Assembly (NCBI RefSeq): GCF_000513095.1
Contig: NZ_BAUT01000034.1
Location: 1 to 40,088, forward strand
Direction: 5' to 3'
DNA: 40,088 nt
DNA from: Halalkalibacter wakoensis JCM 9140
Lineage (GTDB): Bacteria; Bacillota; Bacilli; Bacillales; Bacillaceae_D
Positions 25,143 to 34,061 of this stretch are shown here, one piece after another. The number at the start of each line of letters is the position of its first letter. The stretch's first letter is position 1. The notes below the pieces were generated by a model. That model saw only the letters and a list, made by a program, of their open reading frames with translations. It made no database searches and had not been told where the DNA came from. The position numbers and the translations under genes were made by a program.

Positions 25143-25690
25143 TTAGTTCAACAACGATTCTCTGTACTTAGAGGGGGACAAACCTGTAATTTCCTTAAAT
25201 TTCACAGAAAGTTGAGTGCTATCATTATAACCTACCTCTAATGCAATATACGTAATAGACAGTTGCATGTTAATCAGTAATCGCTTAACTTCCTCCACTC
25301 GTAATGTATGTAAATATTTTAAAGGAGTTATACCATTGATTGCTTTAAAACTCCGATGTATATAGTGAGGGTTTTTCTGTAAAGATTCTCCTATTTGTTT
25401 AGACTAAATTTGTTTCTAAAATGTTCCTGAATATATTTAAGAACTTCTTTTGAAACTTCTTCTTTATACCCTGCCCATTCTTTTAAGTTGGGTTTACACC
25501 TAGTACATGGTCTAAACCCTGCTTTGATTGCGTTATCTACATCTTTAAAGATAGATACATGTTTTGGGTTCGGAGTTCTAGATGTACACGATGGACGGCA
25601 AAACGTCTTTGTCGTTGAAAGAGCATAGTAAAAATAACCATCATATTTAGTCTCATTATTTTAAATTGCTTCCCATTCTTCTTCATTCAA
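25143..25690 (-). pseudogene. adaA: AdaA-type methylphosphotriester-DNA methyltransferase / AraC activator, broken
   Basis: Adaptive-response protein that takes a methyl group from DNA phosphotriesters onto a zinc-bound cysteine and then activates repair genes. The four zinc cysteines are present (FCRPSC and RPCTRC), and the C-terminus is an AraC helix-turn-helix (INGITPLKYLHTLRVEEVKRLL, VGYNDSTQLSVKFKEITGLSPSKYR). A TAA replaces codon 10 (at 25661-25663), where B. subtilis AdaA has EKWQAIINND. One A is missing near 25398-25400, shifting the frame between the two domains (restored: FSLKQIGESLQ). With that base added the length is 182 codons. The TTG start follows GGAGGG. An IS4-family element lies just upstream. 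Confidence 0.8.
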
Positions 25691-25779
25691 TTTAAACCAC
25701 CCTCCTTTTCTAAATTGGAAGTCAATATTCATAATGCATATCATTAGCTTTGCATAAACTTTTTCTGGATTTGTCAAGT

Positions 25780-27190
25780 CTTTCAACGTAGAAATTTAAG
25801 GTTTATAGATACAAAAAAACTCCTTATAATTAGGTTTGGTAGTTCTGTCCAAATCCTAAATACAAGGAGCCATCCATGGACAAGAATACCATAAAATCTA
25901 CAATAAATGAACTACTAAAAGTCATTGATGAACATACTTTTTCCAACCTGATTAACGTAATAGACCTTGATAAATACGTGAAAAAGCTAACAGCCTATAA
26001 GTTTCTTCAACTGCTTATCATTTCGCAATTGAAGGAAACGAAAAGCTTAACTCAAATGTCAAAGCAGCTAAAAGATAAGGAAGAACTTCAAGTTCAACTT
26101 ACATTTGATACGATTAGCACGTCACAGCTTTCAAGGAAATTGGGTGATTTATCCCCAACGTTATTTGAAAAGCTCTTTCATTATCTTGTGTTGAACATTC
26201 AGGCGAAGATGAAACAATCACCGATCATTCGTGAGATCGGTCGCTTACACGTGATCGATTCAACAACGATGAGCATGAGTGTTAGACAGTATCCTTGGGC
26301 GACTTTTCGTAAAACGAAAGCCGGAATCCGTCTCCATTTACGAGTCGTGGTTACCAAAGAGTTGACCTTGCCTGATAAAGGAATTCTTTTACCAGCTAAG
26401 CATGCAGACCGCACTCAAATGGGAGATCTCATTGACATCGATTCAGATGCGATCCACTTGTTTGACCGTGGCTATATCGATTATAAACAGTTTGATCATC
26501 TCTGTTTACACGATGTTCGGTTTATCACTCGTTTGAAGAAGAACGCACAGGTTGAAGTGCTATCCGAACAAATTCCACAAGTAGGTTCACCTATTTTGAA
26601 AGACCTAGAAGTGTTTCTAGGTAACTCGCAAAATGGGACGAAAATGACCCACACCTTGCGCTTAATCGAGACACAAGATAGTCAAGGAAACGTAGTCATG
26701 ATCGTCACGAACTGTTTTGACTTGTCTGCCGAAGAAATCGGCGACTTGTATCGCTATCGTTGGAAAATCGAGACCTTTTTCAAGTGGATGAAACAACACC
26801 TCACGTTCAAAACGTTCTATGGCAAGAGTGAGAATGCGGTGTGCAATCAAATCTGGGTCGCGCTCATCACGTACTGTTTACAAGTGCTTTTACAAGAGCA
26901 GCTGCAGCACAATGGTCCTTTACTCGAGATAAAGAAAACTCTACAGAACCTTCTGTTTAAAGGTTTTGACGCCTTTCTACGTTCCCTTTTCAGACAGCCT
27001 ACACGCTTTTCAAGAGGTCGCCGAAAACAGAACTGGGAAGAGGAGTTTAGGGTAATTGAGCACCAATTCACTGAAGGTGAGGTGAGCCATCTAGACGATT
27101 TGACGTATGATCCGATGTTTAACTAGGAAAAAGCATAAATGTAAAATTGTGGATAAGGACTACCATTTACTTACCTGCTGTCCTTTTTTC
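25780..27190 (+). mobile_element. IS4-family insertion sequence
   Basis: One transposase gene with about 90 bp before and 60 bp after it. The terminal inverted repeats and target duplication could not be fixed by eye, so these ends are approximate. It separates adaA from the Acr3-like gene. Confidence 0.55.
25876..27126 (+). CDS. IS4-family transposase
   Basis: 416-residue DDE transposase. The first Asp lies in HVIDSTTM (about residue 133), the second in HLFDRGYIDYKQFD, and the Glu in the YREK signature YRYRWKIETFFKWMK, which fits Y-x2-R-x3-E-x6-K and identifies the IS4 family. The frame is intact and of full length, so the copy may be active. The ATG follows AAGGAG at 25863-25868. Codon use is a little more GC-rich than neighbouring genes, consistent with a recent arrival. 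Confidence 0.95.
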   Translation: MDKNTIKSTINELLKVIDEHTFSNLINVIDLDKYVKKLTAYKFLQLLIISQLKETKSLTQMSKQLKDKEELQVQLTFDTISTSQLSRKLGDLSPTLFEKLFHYLVLNIQAKMKQSPIIREIGRLHVIDSTTMSMSVRQYPWATFRKTKAGIRLHLRVVVTKELTLPDKGILLPAKHADRTQMGDLIDIDSDAIHLFDRGYIDYKQFDHLCLHDVRFITRLKKNAQVEVLSEQIPQVGSPILKDLEVFLGNSQNGTKMTHTLRLIETQDSQGNVVMIVTNCFDLSAEEIGDLYRYRWKIETFFKWMKQHLTFKTFYGKSENAVCNQIWVALITYCLQVLLQEQLQHNGPLLEIKKTLQNLLFKGFDAFLRSLFRQPTRFSRGRRKQNWEEEFRVIEHQFTEGEVSHLDDLTYDPMFN

Positions 27191-27379
27191 ACTTGACTTG
27201 GATGATTAAAAAACTGAATGTTCAGACTTATTAGAGTGACTAAAAAACAGTGATTTGACATCAATAGAATTTATTTATGCAATGCTACTGAATGCATATA
27301 TAAAATTAATCATGTACATTAAGAAGCAACGGTATGTTGTGCACATCTACCTTAATTAACTTTAAGGAGTGACTTACAA

Positions 27380-28339
27380 ATGAATATCATGGAAAGATTA
27401 CAAACAGTTATTATATTATTTGCCGTTGGTTTCGGTTTGCTTCTAGGACAATTTTCCTTTATCGAACAGTACGCAGAAACTTTTATCTTACCATTTCTAT
27501 TACTCATGCTATATGGACTCTTTTTGATCATTCCGTTAAAAGGATTAAAAGAAGCATTTAAAAAAATAAAATTTCTAAGCACGAGTGTGATCATAAATTT
27601 TTTATGGACACCTTTATTAGCATGGGGACTGGGAGCCATTTTTCTAGCAGACCATCCTGCTCTTTGGTTGGGTTTTATCTTGCTATTAGTGACTCCTTGT
27701 ACCGATTGGTATTTAATATTTACATCGATAGCAAAAGGAAATGTCTCCCTATCAACGTCCGTTTTACCTGTTAATTTATTATTACAGGTCACCTTATTAC
27801 CAATTTATTTATTTCTCTTTGCAGGAACGATGGGAACCTTTGAAGTAGCAACAGTGACAGAAGTTGTATTATTTTTATTCGTTCCATTTCTATTAGCGAA
27901 TCTTACACTGTATCTTTTCAAAAAGAAGAAAGGAGTGCTGACGAACAAAGTCATTCCTTTTTTTGCTTCTTCTCAAATTATTTTATTATGTTTAGCTATT
28001 ACTGCCATGTTTGCATCGCAAGGCTCCTACTTGATAAACAATCTAAACGTTATTTTACTAATGATAGTACCTCTTTTTCTGTTTTTTGTAATCAATTTTA
28101 TCCTAGCTCAAACAGTAGGAAAGTTGTTTCGTTTCAATTACGAGGATACCGTCAGCTTGAATATGACGATTATTGCTCGAAATTCTCCTATTGCATTAGC
28201 AATAGTTTTAACAGCCTTCCCAGATCAAACGCTGATTGCACTTGCTCTCATTATCGGTCCATTAATTGAATTACCTGTATTGGCGATAGTGGCTCAAGGT
28301 TTATTAAAAATCAGAAGAGGACAAACCAAGAAACAATAA
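27380..28339 (+). CDS. Acr3-like arsenic resistance / bile-acid:sodium symporter family permease
   Basis: 319-residue membrane protein of about ten helices in the BART superfamily. The segment LLVTPCTDWYLIFTSIAKGNVSLSTSVLPVN near residues 110-140 matches the Acr3 signature that contains the essential cysteine, here in TPCTDW. The second family segment, NMTIIARNSPIALAI, lies in the ninth helix. Likely exports arsenite or a related oxyanion. The ATG follows AAGGAGTG. It stands alone on the plus strand, opposite the cadC-cadA-flavoprotein operon, and ends in a strong terminator. No arsR or arsC is adjacent, so the substrate is inferred. Confidence 0.75.
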   Translation: MNIMERLQTVIILFAVGFGLLLGQFSFIEQYAETFILPFLLLMLYGLFLIIPLKGLKEAFKKIKFLSTSVIINFLWTPLLAWGLGAIFLADHPALWLGFILLLVTPCTDWYLIFTSIAKGNVSLSTSVLPVNLLLQVTLLPIYLFLFAGTMGTFEVATVTEVVLFLFVPFLLANLTLYLFKKKKGVLTNKVIPFFASSQIILLCLAITAMFASQGSYLINNLNVILLMIVPLFLFFVINFILAQTVGKLFRFNYEDTVSLNMTIIARNSPIALAIVLTAFPDQTLIALALIIGPLIELPVLAIVAQGLLKIRRGQTKKQ

Positions 28340-28386
28340 TCTCAAGTCTTATTATTGATAAATAAAGGTAAAGGTTACTAAAAGGT

Positions 28387-28433
28387 GAAAAAGAACACAC
28401 CAATTAGGTGAATGGTGTGTTCTTTTTCATATT
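28387..28433 (+). terminator. Terminator between the Acr3-like gene and the flavoprotein gene
   Basis: Perfect 16-bp inverted repeat (28387-28402 with 28413-28428), A-rich left and T-rich right, so possibly bidirectional. Nothing else is recognisable in the 287-bp convergent gap. Confidence 0.88.
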
Positions 28434-28626
28434 CTCTGTTATTTCATTTTGTAATAATTTAAACCCTTGAATAAAATCGAGGTAAATAAAAGACTTTAAA
28501 AATAGGAGAAATAAAAACAAGAAAGCAGTCAAGTAAATAAAAATACAACAATGCCCTAAGTTATAAATAACGATGGTGAAAATAATAACAGAAATTCATT
28601 CACCCTACGTGCCTGATTTTTTGCAA

Positions 28627-29688
28627 TCAAGTATTATCTTGCCCCTTCAAACTCATTACCTCTTTTACCTTTTCGACTATGTACTGAGCATCTTCCCCAA
28701 CTCCTTGTAAAAGGGCTGAACCACGCTTAGTTTGCCAGCTTAATCCTATAAAATATAATCCTTTAACTGATGTGATCCCCTTTTGGTGTATAGGTTTACT
28801 TTGATTGCTAATTACTTCATCAACCTTCACCCACGAATAATCGTTTTGATAACCAGTAGCCCATATAATTGTATCGAAATTAGCTTGTTTTCCATTAATA
28901 AAGCTTGCTGTATTTCCCTTAAAATCAATTAACCTTTTCGCAATGACTACCTTTTTTCTTAATTGTTTAAAATTCCCACCTATTATAGGATCATTTTTTT
29001 TTAGAAGTTCACCAATCAAAGTATCAGACTTAACCTTATAAATCCCGATTAACTCAAACCACCAAAATATACTTTTACCAAACAGCTGTTGAGGGAGATA
29101 CCTCATTTTCTTACTAGATGAAAGGGTGACTTGGCATTTATTTGAAAGCTCAGCTGCTATTTGGACTCCTGTGTTTCCAGCTCCAACTATAAGAACTTCA
29201 CCTGTTGGTATTTGTTTTGGGTTTTTATAATCTACTGCATGTAGCTGGACTATATGAGGATGTACGAAGTGACTTATACTAGGTGTAAACGGTGTATGAA
29301 AAGCTCCAGTAGCGATAATCACTTGTTTTGCTTGATAAGTTTTCCCATTTGACATCGTTACTATAAAAATAGATTCCTTTTTCATTAGTCTCTCGATCTT
29401 AACATTGTGAGAAATAGGTAATCGAAATTGGTCTGCATAGTCCTGTAAATAATCAGCTATTTCATCTTTTGTAGGATATCCATTTGGATCACCATTTAAT
29501 GCAAGTCCTGGTAAAGCACTATACCGTCTTGGTGTAAATAGGACTAATGAGTCAAAGCGATTACGCCAAGAATCACCTGTTCTTTCTTGTTCATCTATAA
29601 TCAAAAATTGTAATTGTTCTTTTTTTAGATAATACCCAACAGCTAAACCTGCTTGCCCTCCACCAATGACAAGAACATCATAAACCAT
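28627..29688 (-). CDS. FAD/NAD(P)-binding oxidoreductase (CzcO/ArsO-like monooxygenase)
   Basis: 353-residue flavoprotein monooxygenase-type enzyme. The FAD dinucleotide motif is GGGQAGLAVGYYL at residues 8-20, the NAD(P) motif is VGAGNTGVQIA near residue 170, and ATG motifs occur in VIIATGAFHTPF and IIWATGYQND. The TGDSWRNRFDSLVLFTPRRYS segment is typical of the CzcO/ArsO group, often found in metal or arsenic resistance loci. It follows cadA on the same strand after a palindrome, and GAGAGGAG provides the ribosome site. Role in metal resistance is inferred from position; the substrate is unknown. Confidence 0.8.
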   Translation of the reverse strand: MVYDVLVIGGGQAGLAVGYYLKKEQLQFLIIDEQERTGDSWRNRFDSLVLFTPRRYSALPGLALNGDPNGYPTKDEIADYLQDYADQFRLPISHNVKIERLMKKESIFIVTMSNGKTYQAKQVIIATGAFHTPFTPSISHFVHPHIVQLHAVDYKNPKQIPTGEVLIVGAGNTGVQIAAELSNKCQVTLSSSKKMRYLPQQLFGKSIFWWFELIGIYKVKSDTLIGELLKKNDPIIGGNFKQLRKKVVIAKRLIDFKGNTASFINGKQANFDTIIWATGYQNDYSWVKVDEVISNQSKPIHQKGITSVKGLYFIGLSWQTKRGSALLQGVGEDAQYIVEKVKEVMSLKGQDNT

Positions 29689-29706
29689 TTCAATGTTCTC
29701 CTCTCT

Positions 29707-29738
29707 AAAAGAGAGATAAGGAAGCTTCCTTATCTCTC
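29707..29738 (-). terminator. Perfect 32-bp palindrome between cadA and the flavoprotein gene
   Basis: Two 16-nt arms AAGAGAGATAAGGAAG / CTTCCTTATCTCTCTT meet without a spacer. On the minus strand it is followed by TTTAG. It may terminate most cadA transcripts, leaving partial read-through to the flavoprotein, or protect the cadA mRNA end. Confidence 0.7.
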
Positions 29739-29747
29739 TTAATTGTA

Positions 29748-31895
29748 TTATTTATCTTTTACTCGTAACAGCCTTAACCCATTTAATGTAACTAATAAGG
29801 TTGCCCCCATATCTGCCAAAATGGCAATCCAAAGAGTAAGCCAACCTGGAATCACTAGAAGTAACGCTACTAATTTAATCCCTAATGAAAAGGTAATGTT
29901 TTGCTTAATAATATTCAAAGCTTTCCGACTTAACTTAACTGTATAAGGAAGCTTTGTTAGGTCATCACCCATAAGTGCAACATCGGCGGTTTCTAATGCG
30001 GTATCTGTGCCAGCGCCTCCCATTGCAATTCCGACGGTTGAAGCTGCTAGTGCTGGAGCATCATTCACTCCATCTCCTACCATGGCGACATTCCCATACT
30101 CGGAGCGTAATCGTTTTATATATTCTAGTTTATCTTCCGGCATCAATTCAGCCTGAACATCGGTTACACCTACATGTTCACCTATTGCGTTAGCTGTTCG
30201 CTCATTATCACCTGTAAGCATGATCGTTTTTTTGATTCCTAAGTCATGCAGTTTTTTGATAACTTTCTGACTCGTTTCTCTTACTTCATCCGCTACGGCA
30301 ATAATTGAAAGAACTTCACTACTTCTTCCCACGATCATTGCGGTTTTCCCTTGTTCTTGAAGTGTTCGAACGTCCTCTTCTACTTTAGATGGGAGATCGC
30401 CATTCATCAATTCATTAAATAAGGAAGGACTCCCAATATAGAACTCGGTTTTGTCGACGATCCCTTTAATTCCTTTACCAGTGATCGATGAAAACTTCTC
30501 TACAGCAATATCCATATAAGGGATCTTCTCTTGTTCTGCCTTTGTCATAATCGCAGAAGCAAGAGGATGTTGAGAACGATACTCTAGAGCAGCAATGATA
30601 GATAATAATTCTTCTTCACCTGTCTGATCCTGATAACGAATAAAATCTGTGACAACTGGTTTACCTTTTGTTAAAGTACCTGTTTTATCAAAGGCTATTG
30701 CTTTTAAAGCACCGGCCTCTTCTAGATAAACTCCACCTTTAACTAAAATCCCATTTCTCGCAGCATTTCCAATGGCTGTAACAATCGCTACGGGTGTGGA
30801 GATGACGAGTGCACAAGGGCAACCAACAACCAGTACCGCTAAGCCTTGATACACCCATAACTCCCAACTTGCTTGGAACAATAATGGCGGAACAATAGCG
30901 ACAAGCGCTGCTACCACCATAATAGCCGGTGTATAATATTTAGCAAATTTATCTACAAACGCTTGGGACGGAGCACGCTCACCTTGCGCTTCCTCAACAA
31001 GGTGAATAATCTTGGCAATCGTCGTATCATTTACGCGCTTTGTTACCTCTACTTCAAGTAACCCTTCTTCATTCAACGTCCCGGCAAAAATGTCATCATT
31101 TACCGACTTTTCAACTGGTACGGACTCTCCAGTTATTGCTGCCTGGTTCACCGCTGAATGGCCTATTCGAACAACGCCATCCATCGCAATTTTTTGCCCA
31201 GGTTTCACAATCATGATATCGCCAACTTCTATCTCGTCAACCTTAATCATCATTTCCTGTCCGTCTCTTCTAATTAGCGCTTCTTTGGGAGCAATATCCA
31301 TTAACGACCGTATGGATTGTCTCGCCTTATCCATCGAGAAACGTTCAAGAGCTTCACTAATCGCAAACAAAATAACGACAATTGCTCCCTCTGTCCACTC
31401 GCCAATAATCGCAGCTCCAATCACCGCAACCGTCATCAATGTTTTCATATCAAATTGCAACCGCAATAAATTCTTGAAACCCACTTTAAAGAGCGAAAAT
31501 CCCCCAATAACAATTGAAGCCATAAATAAGAGAACGGAGAAAACATGACCTTCCCCATAAACGGATTGTGAAACGTATCCAAATATCACAAAAAGAGCAG
31601 CTGTAATCACGTTTAAATATTTTAAAACAAACGGTTCTTTTTTCTCTTCATAACCTTCTTGGTCATTCTCGGGAATCACTTTTAAACTTTCAAAGGCTCC
31701 GGCTTTTTCTAAATCCTTTATCGTTGTTTCACCGAAAACGGTCACCTTCGAAGCCCCAAAGTTTACTTTAGCATCAACAACACCATCCAGGTGTTTCACG
31801 TTCTTTTCGAACGTGGTGGCACAGCCTGCTCAAGTAAATCCCTTTACACGATAAACCGACTTTTCAGGTTCTGTTCCCTTCATTTCTTCAGTCAC
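29748..31895 (-). CDS. cadA: CadA cadmium/zinc P1B-type ATPase, probable selenoprotein (in-frame UGA at codon 22)
   Basis: Exports Cd(II), Zn(II) or Pb(II) using ATP. The GTG start at 31895 has GGAGGTGG upstream and overlaps the end of cadC by 8 nt. The N-terminal metal-binding domain reads [17 protein letters not shown], where CadA proteins have GFTCxxC: the UGA (31830-31832) replaces only the first cysteine of CxxC. Reading through gives 715 residues, the normal CadA length. The core is intact: TGES actuator, CPC membrane motif ([11 protein letters not shown]), DKTGTLTKG phosphorylation site, HPLA and [16 protein letters not shown]-like hairpin follows the UGA. Alternatives are a nonsense mutation with restart at the GTG 31799, or a base-call error. 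Confidence 0.88.
31797..31832 (-). promoter_or_regulatory. Putative bacterial SECIS element in cadA
   Basis: Starting at the UGA, nucleotides 18-24 (CACGUUC) pair perfectly with 30-36 (GAACGUG) around the loop GAAAA. The loop begins 22 nt after UGA and its first base is G. These match the general bSECIS rules: loop 16-37 nt after UGA and a G within its first two positions. Confidence 0.72.
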
Positions 31896-32271
31896 GTACT
31901 TCCACCTCCTTCCCATGAACAACAGCTGTTTGAACAAGCAATTTAACGTGCTCATCGTCTAAAGAGTAAAAGACCAGTTTCCCTTCTTTTCGACTTTTCG
32001 CAATTCCTAAATTACGGAGGTGGCGCAAATGATGAGAGACCGTCGCCATTGTTGCACCAATAATATTCGCGACATCACAGACACATAATTCGCCTTCTTG
32101 TAATAAGGAATAAGCAATTTTCAATCTAGTTTCATCTGATAAAGCCTTAAAAATACTCGCAACTGGAGCGAGGTTCTCAGCTTCTACAATAGATGAGATC
32201 CGCTTTACCTTTTCTTCGTCATAACAAAAAATCTCACATGTATCCTGGTCCTGTTTTACTTTTTGACCCAT
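31888..32271 (-). CDS. cadC: CadC, ArsR-family metal-responsive repressor
   Basis: 127-residue winged-helix repressor released by Cd, Pb or Zn. Metal-site cysteines match CadC: an N-terminal pair in DTCEIFCYDEEKV and the ELCVCDVA pair in the sensor helix. The recognition region is ATMATVSHHLRHLRNLGIAKSRKEGKLVFYSL. The ATG at 32271 is chosen over 32289 because AAGGTGATGGT precedes it and the upstream codons overlap the operator. The gene overlaps cadA by 8 nt and is first in the cadC-cadA-flavoprotein operon. Confidence 0.93.
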   Translation of the reverse strand: MGQKVKQDQDTCEIFCYDEEKVKRISSIVEAENLAPVASIFKALSDETRLKIAYSLLQEGELCVCDVANIIGATMATVSHHLRHLRNLGIAKSRKEGKLVFYSLDDEHVKLLVQTAVVHGKEVEVRD

Positions 32272-32283
32272 ACCATCACCTTC

Positions 32284-32361
32284 ATTCAAATTATCATTTG
32301 ATTATAGTCTATGGTTCGTTTTTAGAATTGTCAATATTATATTCAAATGAGTGTTTAATTA
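32284..32361 (-). promoter_or_regulatory. cadC promoter with CadC-type operators
   Basis: On the minus strand a TTGACA box (32329-32334) and candidate -10 hexamers TAGACT (17-bp spacing) and TATAAT (32301-32306) precede cadC. An imperfect palindrome ATTCAAAT-TATC-ATTTGATT at 32284-32303 overlaps the start region, and a similar TATTCAAATGAGTGTTTAATTA lies at 32340-32361 on the copC side. Both resemble the TTCAAATA/TATTTGAA boxes of CadC. Their placement could let CadC affect the divergent cop operon too. Confidence 0.65.
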
Positions 32362-32412
32362 TTTTTGATTACTTGCTACAATACAATGGGCTTAACAGAA
32401 TGGAGGGATTAA

Positions 32413-32955
32413 ATGAAAAAAGCATTGCTCTTGTTTATTATCTGTTTTTTACTATTTCCAAATTCAACTTTTGCTCATACAGGCTTAGTTAGCTCCTCCC
32501 CCTCTGAAGGAGAAGTGCTAACCGTATCACCTGAAGAAATCGTATTGGAATTTAATACAAAGGTCGAACAGGGAAGTCAGTTTCAAGTAATAAATCCATC
32601 TGGTAACGGAGTAGCTGTTACAGGGATAAGTGTTGAAGATAATATGTTATATGGAATGTTTCCACAGGAACTACAAGGTGGAGAGTATCAAATTCTATGG
32701 AACATAATCGGGGCAGACGGACATCCAATCGAAGGAGAGATTTCATTCACTGTTGAAAGCGAACAAGAAAAAACCAGTAATGAAGAATCAAATCAAATCA
32801 TTAATAAAGACGAGCAATCTATGGAGGAAGATCCAGTCGTAGTGGAAATGGAACGAGCAAATACTCCAGCTATAATGTCTACAATTGCTATTATTTTAGC
32901 TATCCTTGCAATTGTATCGTTCTTTTACGTGATTAAAAAAGGAAAGATTCAATGA
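32413..32955 (+). CDS. copC: CopC-type copper-binding protein with membrane anchor
   Basis: 180 residues. The signal peptide ends at FAH, placing H22 at the mature N-terminus as in CopC. The beta-sandwich domain runs SSSPSEGEVLT through IEGEISFTVE, with the second copper histidine at H104 in GADGHPIEG. An acidic linker leads to a C-terminal transmembrane helix (about 155-173), so it is displayed on the outer face. It corresponds to the N-terminal half of B. subtilis YcnJ, here as a separate gene overlapping copD by 4 nt. ATG after TGGAGGGAT. Confidence 0.88.
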   Translation: MKKALLLFIICFLLFPNSTFAHTGLVSSSPSEGEVLTVSPEEIVLEFNTKVEQGSQFQVINPSGNGVAVTGISVEDNMLYGMFPQELQGGEYQILWNIIGADGHPIEGEISFTVESEQEKTSNEESNQIINKDEQSMEEDPVVVEMERANTPAIMSTIAIILAILAIVSFFYVIKKGKIQ

Positions 32956-34043
32956 TTATCTATTTGATTAGTGAACTGTTGTTATATTTATCTTTTGCCA
33001 TCTTAGCAGGAACCTTTATTATTGCTATTGTTCCTAATGAAAAAAAACCTACTATTATCATTCATAAGCGTTGGTTGCAATTATCTATTCTTGGAATTGT
33101 TTTATTCTCCGCCATGCCTTTGGTACAAATAGTTGATTATCTCTATGAAGGGATTGGATTGTCACTAACGTTAACAAATGTAATCAACAATTTTGAAGTA
33201 GGTAGAGCATGGACACTGATTTTACTATTATCTATTTTTTATTACTTGCTAATTTCTATCTTTCCCGTACAGCAAAAAAAATCGTACGCTGTCCTAGCCC
33301 TCGTATTCCTATTTATCTTAATTCTAGCAGTAGGCTGGGCGAGCCACGCTGCCTCGCTAACAGAATGGAGTGGCTTTGCTTTTCATACAACACACTTTAC
33401 AGCAGTAAGTGTCTGGATTGGAGTCCTCTTTATCGTTAGTTGGTTTTCAAAAGACACAAAAAATTGGAATGCGCTTTTAAAGTGGTATTCACCACTTGCA
33501 ATTGTCTGTTTTATCCTCACAATGATAAGTGGTTTTTATATGATGAGCCTCGTCGTAGATTTGACAGATTATACAAATTCCTGGCTATTAGATTATGGAC
33601 AAGCTCTGCTAATAAAACACTTATTCATTATTCCGCTTCTTGTTTTTGCCTTTTTTAACGGAATGTGGATGAAACGTAGATTAAATCAAAATCCTCAATT
33701 TAATCCAAAGCCATGGGTTAGAGGAGAAAGTTTATTGTTACTTTTTATTTTTTCAGCGACAGCCTTTCTCGGTCAAAGTTCTCCTCCACATGAGATTGAG
33801 TCAACCATTAAAACAAATGGAGTCTCATCTCTATTTCAGTTTTTTTATGGAGGAACCGTTGCCGGCGTAAGCCAAGTTCAATTTTCCTTGACCACGTTCA
33901 GTTTTGTATTTATGCTACTTGCTGCTATATTTTTATCATTATTAATTTATTCATTTCGTAAGAAGGCGCCAGCAGTCTTTGTATTTTTCATGAGTTTTTT
34001 TAGTGTCTTGTCAATTTATTTAAGCTTGATGACAAGCTTTTAA
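32952..34043 (+). CDS. copD: CopD family copper transport membrane protein
   Basis: 363-residue polytopic protein of about eight to nine helices, like the membrane half of YcnJ. The conserved features are GWASHAASL near residue 130, HTTHFTAVSVWIGVL, and LIKHLFIIPLLVFAFFNG with its membrane histidine. Takes copper from the CopC domain into the cell. Overlap ATGA with copC shows translational coupling. Followed 18 nt later by the PCYCGC lipoprotein gene. Confidence 0.88.
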   Translation: MIIYLISELLLYLSFAILAGTFIIAIVPNEKKPTIIIHKRWLQLSILGIVLFSAMPLVQIVDYLYEGIGLSLTLTNVINNFEVGRAWTLILLLSIFYYLLISIFPVQQKKSYAVLALVFLFILILAVGWASHAASLTEWSGFAFHTTHFTAVSVWIGVLFIVSWFSKDTKNWNALLKWYSPLAIVCFILTMISGFYMMSLVVDLTDYTNSWLLDYGQALLIKHLFIIPLLVFAFFNGMWMKRRLNQNPQFNPKPWVRGESLLLLFIFSATAFLGQSSPPHEIESTIKTNGVSSLFQFFYGGTVAGVSQVQFSLTTFSFVFMLLAAIFLSLLIYSFRKKAPAVFVFFMSFFSVLSIYLSLMTSF

Positions 34044-34061
34044 CAATGGAGGTAAAGTAAA

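Noticed and set aside
27352-27792. 146-codon ORF opposite the Acr3-like gene
   Set aside because: Antisense shadow of a clearly coding membrane protein.
31012-31548. 178-codon ORF opposite cadA
   Set aside because: A shadow of the conserved cadA frame on the other strand, with low-complexity Ser/Thr/Ile content and no ribosome site.
31748-31799. Restart of CadA at the GTG 31799 as the native start
   Set aside because: It has no ribosome site and would cut the metal-binding domain in half, while the GTG at 31895 has both a ribosome site and the family N-terminus.
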